Assembly (NCBI RefSeq): GCF_014654895.1
Contig: NZ_BNBE01000002.1
Coordinates: 806,001-870,000, forward strand
Origin: Streptomyces filamentosus
GTDB taxonomy: Bacteria > Actinomycetota > Actinomycetes > Streptomycetales > Streptomycetaceae
Direction of reading: 5' to 3'
Length of the DNA stretch: 64,000 nt
The translations under genes were made by a program, and so were the position numbers. Each line of letters begins with the position of its first letter. Positions within the stretch are counted from its first letter, which is position 1. This document shows positions 58,942-64,000 of the stretch, piece after piece. A model generated the notes under the pieces. The model did no database searches and was not told the DNA's origin. It saw nothing but the letters and a program-made list of their open reading frames with translations.

Positions 58942-59787
58942 TCAGGGCCGGGCCGCCGTCACCAGCCAGGCCGTGCTGAGGAGGCGGACCGCGCCGCCGG
59001 GGGTCTCGTGGGGGCGGAGGCGGTCGGTGAGGGCGGTGCGGGCGCGGGTGCGGGTGGGGGCGTCGGAGCGGTCCATGAGGTGGCGGCCGGGGCCGGTGGC
59101 CAGGAGGAAGTCCGCGGCGTCGGCGGCGCCTCGGCCCCAGGTGCCGTACGCGCGGGTCTCCTCGACGGACACGGCGGTGAAGCCGGCGGCGGTGAGGACC
59201 GCGCGGACGCGGCCGGGGTCGGAGAGGGAGAACATGCCGGGACGGTCGGGGAGTCCGAAGTCGCCGACCGGGAGGATGCCGCGCAGCGAGGTCATGGCGG
59301 TCACCCAGTCGTTGAGCGCCGGGTCGGACGGGCAGACGAGGGCGAGGCGGCCGCCGGGGCGCAGGGCGCGGCCGATGTTGCCGAAGGCCGCCACGGGGTC
59401 GGCGAAGAACATGGCGCCGTAGCGGCTGATCGCGGCGTCGTGGGCGCCCGGGTCGAAGGGGTGGGTCTGGGCGTCGCCGCGGACGAAGGAGATGTTGCCG
59501 ACGCCGTCGCGGGCGGCCAGGGCGCGGGCCTCGGCGAGCATCGGGGCGGAGAGGTCGACGCCGAGGGCGTGGCCGTGCGGGGCGCGGAGGGCGGCGAGGC
59601 GGGTGGTCCGCCCGGCGCCGCAGCCGACGTCGAGGACGCGGTGGTCCGGGGCGATGCCGACGGCGTCGAGCAGGGGTGCGTTGAAGCCGTCGTTGACGGC
59701 GTTCCAGCGGTCCTGCGTGCGGGCCCAGTGGACGCCCTCGGGGCCGTTCCACGCCTGGTCCTGTGCGGGGTCGACGGCGGACGCCAT
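58942..59787 (-). CDS. Class I SAM-dependent methyltransferase
   Basis: A 281-residue methyltransferase. SAM-binding motif I is VLDVGCGAGRTT, with the acidic residue in ALGVDLSAPML. NISFVRGDAQTHPF and ISRYGAMFFADPVAAFGNIGRALRPGGRLALV follow the UbiE/Methyltransf_11 pattern. The C-terminal half shapes the substrate site. The ATG at 59785-59787 follows GGGAGGCAACC. It is divergent from a TetR gene across two ATGGGC-N4-GCCCAT sites, so it is probably controlled by that regulator. Substrate unknown. Confidence 0.93.
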   Translation of the reverse strand: MASAVDPAQDQAWNGPEGVHWARTQDRWNAVNDGFNAPLLDAVGIAPDHRVLDVGCGAGRTTRLAALRAPHGHALGVDLSAPMLAEARALAARDGVGNISFVRGDAQTHPFDPGAHDAAISRYGAMFFADPVAAFGNIGRALRPGGRLALVCPSDPALNDWVTAMTSLRGILPVGDFGLPDRPGMFSLSDPGRVRAVLTAAGFTAVSVEETRAYGTWGRGAADAADFLLATGPGRHLMDRSDAPTRTRARTALTDRLRPHETPGGAVRLLSTAWLVTAARP

Positions 59788-59811
59788 GGTTGCCTCCCGG
59801 GGCGGCGAAGG

Positions 59812-59831
59812 GAATGGGCAGCTGCCCATTC
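59812..59831. promoter_or_regulatory. TetR operator copy 1
   Basis: GAATGGGCAGCTGCCCATTC is a perfect 20-bp palindrome containing ATGGGC-AGCT-GCCCAT. It lies 25 bp before the methyltransferase start, at the 5' end of that transcript. Confidence 0.85.
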
Positions 59832-59847
59832 TTGCGCGGCCCAGAGT

Positions 59848-59863
59848 ATGGGCGTGTGCCCAT
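59848..59863. promoter_or_regulatory. TetR operator copy 2
   Basis: ATGGGC-GTGT-GCCCAT repeats the same half-sites and spacing as copy 1, with centres 34 bp apart (about three helical turns). Confidence 0.82.
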
Positions 59864-59983
59864 TTCGGCAATGCCGTCTACCATCCAGGCAGTCGGGAGT
59901 CATCGGCCGGCGCCCGATGGTCGGCGGCCGGCAGTGGCCGGTGGTCGGACCCCGGCGGAGGACCAGGAGAGGACGGCGGGCCC

Positions 59984-60577
59984 ATGTCACCGCGCGGAGT
60001 GGCGACGCCGGACGTGCGCGAGCGGCTGTTCGCGGCGGCCGAGCGGGTCGTGGAGAGGGACGGGCCGGGGGCGCTCACCAGCCGGGCCGTGACCACCGAG
60101 GCGGGCTGCGCCAAGGGGCTGCTGCACGCGCACTTCGCCGGCTTCGACGAGTTCGTGGCCGAGCTGTGCCTCGACCGCTTCGCCCGGACCGCCGGGAAGG
60201 CGCGGGCGCTCGCGGGGCTCGCCGGGCGGGGGACGGTCGCCGGGAACCTCGACGCGGTCGTCTCGGCCCTCTTCGACTCCGGCGGCCCCGCGGTCTCCGG
60301 CCTCGTCATGGCCCGGCCCCCCGCCGCGCTCCGGGTCCGCGAGGCCCTGGAGGGCGGCGCGCCGGGGTTCGCGGCGATCGAGGAGGCCGTCGCCGGCTAT
60401 CTGGCGGCCGAGCGGGACCTGGGCCGGGTGCCCGCCGGCCTGGACCCGGCCGCCGCGGCCCTCGCCCTCGTCGGGGCGAGCCACCACCTGCTGATGACCT
60501 CCTGGCCGGGCTCCCCCGACCCGCGCCCGGCGGTACGCCGCCTGGTGACCGCGCTGGTCGGGGCGGAGGCGCCCTAG
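59984..60577 (+). CDS. TetR-family transcriptional regulator
   Basis: A 197-residue regulator. The N-terminal DNA-binding helices are VRERLFAAAERVVERDGPGALTSRAVTTEAGCAKGLLHAHFAGFDEFVAELCLDRF. The rest is the helical ligand/dimer domain. ATG 59984 follows GGAGAGGAC. It is divergent from the methyltransferase with two operator-like palindromes between, the classic self-regulating TetR arrangement. Its stop codon overlaps the stop of the convergent FMN reductase gene by 4 bp (CTAG). Confidence 0.92.
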   Translation: MSPRGVATPDVRERLFAAAERVVERDGPGALTSRAVTTEAGCAKGLLHAHFAGFDEFVAELCLDRFARTAGKARALAGLAGRGTVAGNLDAVVSALFDSGGPAVSGLVMARPPAALRVREALEGGAPGFAAIEEAVAGYLAAERDLGRVPAGLDPAAAALALVGASHHLLMTSWPGSPDPRPAVRRLVTALVGAEAP

Positions 60578-61143
60578 CTCCGGGGCAGGACCGTCAGGAC
60601 CCGCTCGATGAAGGTCTTGAAGTCCTCCATGAAGTCCGACAGGAACTGCTGGGTGGTCGGGTCGGTGACCTCCCCGTCGTCGGAGAAGAGGCCCGGGGTG
60701 AACTGGATGTACGCCTCCGGGGCGTTCATCTGCGGCGAGTTGCAGAAGCTGAGCACCGAACGGAGGCTCTGCTGGGCGACGGCGGTGCCGATCTTGCCCG
60801 GGGAGGCTCCGATGACCGCGGACGGCTTGTGGGTGAAGGAGTTGGTGCCCCACGGACGGCTGGCCCAGTCGATGGCGTTCTTGAGGCCGCCGGGGATGGA
60901 CCGGTTGTACTCCGGGGTCACGAAGAGGACGGCGTCCACCGAGGCGATGGCCTCCTTGAGGGCCCTGCCCTCCGGCGGGTAGTCGGCGTCGAAGTCGTGG
61001 TTGTACAGCGGGAGGTCCTTGATGGGGATCTCCCGGAACTCCAGCCCCGGCGGGGCGACCCGGATCAGGGCCTGGGAGAGGATCCGGTTGATGGACTTCG
61101 TCGACAGGCTGCCGACGAAGTAGCCGACCTGGTACGTGCTCAT
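60574..61143 (-). CDS. NAD(P)H-dependent FMN reductase
   Basis: A 189-residue flavodoxin-fold oxidoreductase of the NADPH-dependent FMN/azo/chromate reductase family. The FMN phosphate loop is GSLSTKSINRIL, and TPEYNRSIPGGLKNAIDWASRP is the second flavin-binding signature. It probably reduces quinones or other electrophiles with NAD(P)H. The ATG at 61141-61143 is the start. Convergent and 4-bp overlapping with the TetR gene. Confidence 0.94.
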   Translation of the reverse strand: MSTYQVGYFVGSLSTKSINRILSQALIRVAPPGLEFREIPIKDLPLYNHDFDADYPPEGRALKEAIASVDAVLFVTPEYNRSIPGGLKNAIDWASRPWGTNSFTHKPSAVIGASPGKIGTAVAQQSLRSVLSFCNSPQMNAPEAYIQFTPGLFSDDGEVTDPTTQQFLSDFMEDFKTFIERVLTVLPRS

Positions 61144-61264
61144 GGTGCCGTTCCGCCTTCCGTGCGGGGTCCTCGGGCACCGTAACCCGCACGCGGCGGG
61201 GCCGCCCGCCGGAGACCGACGGGCGACTCGGGACCGGCGACAGGCCGACAGGCCGACGGCCGCC

Positions 61265-62857
61265 TCACAGACCGACGATCAGCTGGATGCAGACGATCTT
61301 CACCAGGATCGCGAGGGCGAAGAGGGTGGCGTAGCCGGTGTTCACCCGGCTGTCGGAGACCCGGCTGTTGGCGTACGCGGTGATGGCCGGGTTCCCGACG
61401 TACCCGGCGAGCAGGCCCATGGTGCGGGGGCGGCTCTGGCCGAGGAGGCGGCAGACCAGGACCATCAGGGCGTAGCTGAGGACCGCGCCGAGGAGCAGGA
61501 CCAGGAGCAGTTTCAGGCCGAAGAGGGAGAAGGCGTCGCGGCGGAAGGCGTAGCCGGAGGTGAGGCCGACGCAGGCGAGGAAGACCAGCAGGCCGATCTG
61601 GCGCAGGGTCAGGTTGGCGCGGGTGGGCAGGACCCAGACGAGGGGGCCGGTGCGGCGGAGCCGGCCGAGGACCATCGCCATGACGAGGGGTCCGGCGGCG
61701 GTGCCGAGGGAGAGGACCGTGGAGCCGATCGTCAGCTTGGGGATGCCGATGAGGAAGCCCGCGGCGAGGCCGAGGCCCATGCTGACGGCGCTGACCTCGC
61801 TGACCTTGGCCTCGGTGTCGCCGAGGTGGGCGGTGACCTCGGCGGTGCGCTCGCGGGGCATGGCGACGCGGACCCGGTCGTCGAGCTGGAGCAGCAGGTC
61901 GTCGTGGGCGAGGAGGTCCTGGTCGCCGCGGCGGACCCGGGTGGCGCGGGCGCCGAAGCGTTCGCCGAGGCCGAGTTCGGCGACCGTTCGGGCGGCGAGG
62001 TCGGGGTTGGTGAGGAGGATGCGGCGGTAGTCGACGACGTCCCGGTGGTCGAGGAGGTGTTCGGGGGCCTCGGTGCCGAGGGCGGCGACGCCGGCGGCGA
62101 CCGCCTCGGGGCCGCCGACGAGGACGAGCGCGTCGCCGGGGGCGAGCGGGCCGGGGTCGCCGTCGACGACGATGTGGATCGTCCCGCCCGCCGGGCGGTG
62201 GGCGCTGGCGAGGAGTTCGCCGGAGGCGACGCCGGGGACGTCGGCCCAGCGCGCGGGGCGGGTGACGTCGACGGTCAGGCTGACGAGCCGGTCGGGGAGG
62301 CCGGTGCCGGGGTCGCGGCGGCCGGGCCAGTTCCGCACGGCCGCGATGCCGGCGACGAAGAGGATGGTGAGGACGACGGCGAGGGGGTAGCCGATCGCGT
62401 AGCCGGTGGCGGCCTGGGTGGGGTCGTCGGAGGCGGCCTGGGCGGCGGCGAGACCGGGGGTGGTGGTGCCGATGCCCGCGTAGCCACCCGCGAGGAAGGG
62501 ACCGTCGATGCCGAAGACCCCGCTGCCGATCAGGCCCACGGCGAGCGCGGTGAGGACCAGCGCGACGACCGCGCCGACCATCACGGCGAGCTGGGGCCGC
62601 AGCTCGCGGAAGAAGGCCGGTCCGGCCTCCAGGCCCACCGTGTACACGTACAGGGCCAGGCCGAGGACGGAGAGTCCGGCGGGGACGGCCTTGCCGACGT
62701 CCGGGTCCAGGGCCCCGACCAGGAGTCCGACGAAGAGCACGCCGGCCGCGCCGAGCTTCACGGGCCCGAAGCGGACCATGCCGAAGAGCGATCCTGATGC
62801 AATGACGATAAAAAGGGTAAACCACGGATAGTCAGCGAAAAATTGCCACATGTGCAT
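61265..62857 (-). CDS. Aspartate:alanine exchanger-type (AspT/YidE) transporter
   Basis: A 530-residue membrane protein with two AspT-YidE-YbjL half-repeats: GLALYVYTVGLEAGPAFFRELRPQ with GGYAGIGTTTPGLAAAQ in the first, and LLVFLACVGLTSGYAF with LLAGYVGNPAITAYANSRV in the second. Between them lie two TrkA-C (RCK_C) domains (~200-350: IHIVVDGDPGPLAPGDALVLVGG and QDLLAHDDLLLQLDDRVRVAMP), which bind regulatory ligands. It may exchange or export organic anions. ATG 62857 lies 5 nt after TATGAC, and a second ATG two codons on (62851) fits a leaderless start as well. Confidence 0.92.
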   Translation of the reverse strand: MHMWQFFADYPWFTLFIVIASGSLFGMVRFGPVKLGAAGVLFVGLLVGALDPDVGKAVPAGLSVLGLALYVYTVGLEAGPAFFRELRPQLAVMVGAVVALVLTALAVGLIGSGVFGIDGPFLAGGYAGIGTTTPGLAAAQAASDDPTQAATGYAIGYPLAVVLTILFVAGIAAVRNWPGRRDPGTGLPDRLVSLTVDVTRPARWADVPGVASGELLASAHRPAGGTIHIVVDGDPGPLAPGDALVLVGGPEAVAAGVAALGTEAPEHLLDHRDVVDYRRILLTNPDLAARTVAELGLGERFGARATRVRRGDQDLLAHDDLLLQLDDRVRVAMPRERTAEVTAHLGDTEAKVSEVSAVSMGLGLAAGFLIGIPKLTIGSTVLSLGTAAGPLVMAMVLGRLRRTGPLVWVLPTRANLTLRQIGLLVFLACVGLTSGYAFRRDAFSLFGLKLLLVLLLGAVLSYALMVLVCRLLGQSRPRTMGLLAGYVGNPAITAYANSRVSDSRVNTGYATLFALAILVKIVCIQLIVGL

Positions 62858-62862
62858 ATGCA

Positions 62863-62868
62863 GTCATA
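62863..62868 (-). promoter_or_regulatory. -10 box of the AspT-type transporter gene
   Basis: TATGAC on the minus strand lies 5 nt before ATG 62857 with no Shine-Dalgarno between, suggesting a leaderless or near-leaderless mRNA. The surrounding 62800-62900 stretch is unusually AT-rich. Confidence 0.5.
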
Positions 62869-62908
62869 GAAGACCGCACTTTGCACGCTCATACGGAAGG
62901 CGGCAAGC

Positions 62909-64000
62909 GTGACGCGACCGAGGATCCTCGTGGTGGGCGCCGGGTTCGCCGGAGTGGGCTGTGTGAAGCGGCTCGAACGGCGGCTCACGGAGCGGGAGGC
63001 GCAGATCACGCTGCTCTCCCCCTTCTCGTACCAGCTCTACCTGCCGCTGCTGCCCCAGGTGGCGGCGGGCGTCCTGACCCCGCAGTCGGTGGCGCTGTCG
63101 CTGCGGCGCAGCCAGAAGCACCGGACGCGGATCGTGCCGGGCGGCGCGGTGGGCGTGGACACGGCGGCGAAGGCCGTGGTGGTCCGGACGATCTCCGGGG
63201 AGTACGACGTGGAGCCGTACGACCATCTGGTCCTGGCTCCCGGCAGCGTGACCCGGACCTTCGACATCCCGGGGCTCGCCGACCACGCGCGGGGCATGAA
63301 GACCCTGGCGGAGGCCGTCTACGTCCGGGACCACGTGATCGCCCAGCTGGACCTGGCGGACGCGAGCGACGACGACGCCGAACGGGCGGCGCGGCTCCAG
63401 TTCGTGGTGGTCGGCGGCGGCTACGCGGGCACCGAGACGGCGGCCTGCCTCCAGCTGCTCACCCACAACGCGGTCAAGCGCTATCCGCGCCTGGACCCGG
63501 CCCTGATCAAGTGGCACCTGGTGGACATCGCGCCGAAGCTCATGCCGGAGCTGGGCGACAAGCTGGGCAAGGCGGCGATGGACGTCCTCACCCGGCGGGG
63601 CATCCAGGTCTCGCTGGGGGTGTCGGTGGCCTCGGTGGACGACGAGACGGTCACCCTGACGGACGGCCGGGTGCTGCCCTGCCGCACGCTGATCTGGACG
63701 GCCGGCGTGGCGGCGAGCCCGCTGGTCGGGACGGTCGGCACGGAGACCCTGCGCGGCCGGCTGGTGGTGACGCCGGAGATGGCCGTGCCCGGGTCGGATG
63801 GGGTGTGGGCGCTGGGCGACGCGGCGGCGGTGCCGGACCTCGCCAAGGACGAGGCGGGCTCGATCTGCCCGCCGACGGCCCAGCACGCGATGCGGCAGGG
63901 CAAGGCGCTCGCCGACAACCTGGTGGCGACGCTGCGCGGGGAGCCCACGCACCCTTACCGGCACAAGGACCTGGGGCTCGTGGTGGACCTCGGCGGCATG
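62909..64000 (+). CDS. NAD(P)/FAD-dependent oxidoreductase, NDH-2 type (3' end beyond window)
   Basis: At least 364 residues, cut by the right edge. The FAD-binding motif is RILVVGAGFAGVGCVKRL. YQLYLPLLPQVAAGVLTP follows the NDH-2 pattern, and DHLVLAPGSVTRTF comes next. The NADH-binding motif is FVVVGGGYAGTETAACL, and LPCRTLIWTAGVAASPL plus VWALGDAAAVPD complete the fold. It should pass electrons from NADH to quinone without pumping protons, as a peripheral membrane enzyme. GTG 62909 follows GGAAGG at 8 nt. It is divergent from the AspT-type gene (51-bp gap). Confidence 0.92.
   Translation, partial: MTRPRILVVGAGFAGVGCVKRLERRLTEREAQITLLSPFSYQLYLPLLPQVAAGVLTPQSVALSLRRSQKHRTRIVPGGAVGVDTAAKAVVVRTISGEYDVEPYDHLVLAPGSVTRTFDIPGLADHARGMKTLAEAVYVRDHVIAQLDLADASDDDAERAARLQFVVVGGGYAGTETAACLQLLTHNAVKRYPRLDPALIKWHLVDIAPKLMPELGDKLGKAAMDVLTRRGIQVSLGVSVASVDDETVTLTDGRVLPCRTLIWTAGVAASPLVGTVGTETLRGRLVVTPEMAVPGSDGVWALGDAAAVPDLAKDEAGSICPPTAQHAMRQGKALADNLVATLRGEPTHPYRHKDLGLVVDLGGM

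Overview
The window is very GC-rich actinomycete chromosome, almost certainly Streptomyces or a close relative. The grounds are strong G/C third-position bias, many GTG starts, several apparently leaderless genes with TANNNT -10 boxes exactly 7 nt before the start codon, sugar ABC operons without their own ATPase (the MsiK-sharing arrangement), DasR-type sites in front of a chitinase, and many secreted carbohydrate-active enzymes. No tRNA, rRNA, CRISPR array, insertion sequence or integrase was seen, so this looks like ordinary chromosome.

Layout. 1-2.6 kb: a PadR-controlled ABC exporter operon (PadR, ATPase, FtsX-type permease cut by the left edge). 2.7-7.8 kb: an orphan solute-binding protein, a U-tailed terminator, then a sugar ABC operon (binding lipoprotein and two permeases, the first with a large extracytoplasmic insertion). 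7.9-9.6 kb: a GH18 chitinase with a CBM5/12-like domain and two DasR-like boxes. 9.7-15.9 kb: a Nudix-like DUF4916 protein, a zinc D-Ala-D-Ala carboxypeptidase, a PAS/SpoIIE phosphatase, a baeRF-like protein, a DUF1269 protein and an alpha/beta hydrolase. 16.1-18.8 kb: a photolyase divergent from a secreted cutinase of the PET-hydrolase type. 18.9-28.3 kb: a large LuxR regulator, a sigma-like/anti-sigma-like/CAP fusion, a serine hydrolase, an MFS transporter, a lipoprotein and a PQQ-like propeller protein.

28.3-37.4 kb is a complete beta-1,3-glucan utilisation locus. A LacI regulator, a secreted GH81 endo-beta-1,3-glucanase, a binding protein with two permeases and a cytoplasmic GH1 beta-glucosidase are tied together by three copies of the palindrome core GAGAGCGCTCTC. 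The layout suggests that GH81 cuts the polymer outside, the ABC system imports the oligosaccharides, GH1 releases glucose, and the LacI protein represses all of it, itself included.

37.4-39.7 kb carries helR (a rifamycin-tolerance RNA polymerase recycling ATPase) behind a 25-bp inverted repeat resembling the rifamycin-associated element. 40-46.7 kb: a GPP34 protein, an HD-domain protein, a phosphodiester glycosidase, a PAS/GAF/phosphatase/ATPase gene broken by an in-frame amber codon, a YrdC-family protein and a small membrane protein. 46.7-55.4 kb: a fused SecDF, an acyltransferase, an enoyl-CoA hydratase-family protein, CsbD-like and GAP-family proteins, a Na+/H+ antiporter and a GNAT enzyme. 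55.7-64 kb: RNase H with a C-terminal Cys cluster, a GMQGQP-repeat protein, a YncE-like lipoprotein, a methyltransferase/TetR divergent pair with two matching operators, an FMN reductase, an AspT-type exchanger and an NDH-2-like dehydrogenase cut by the right edge.
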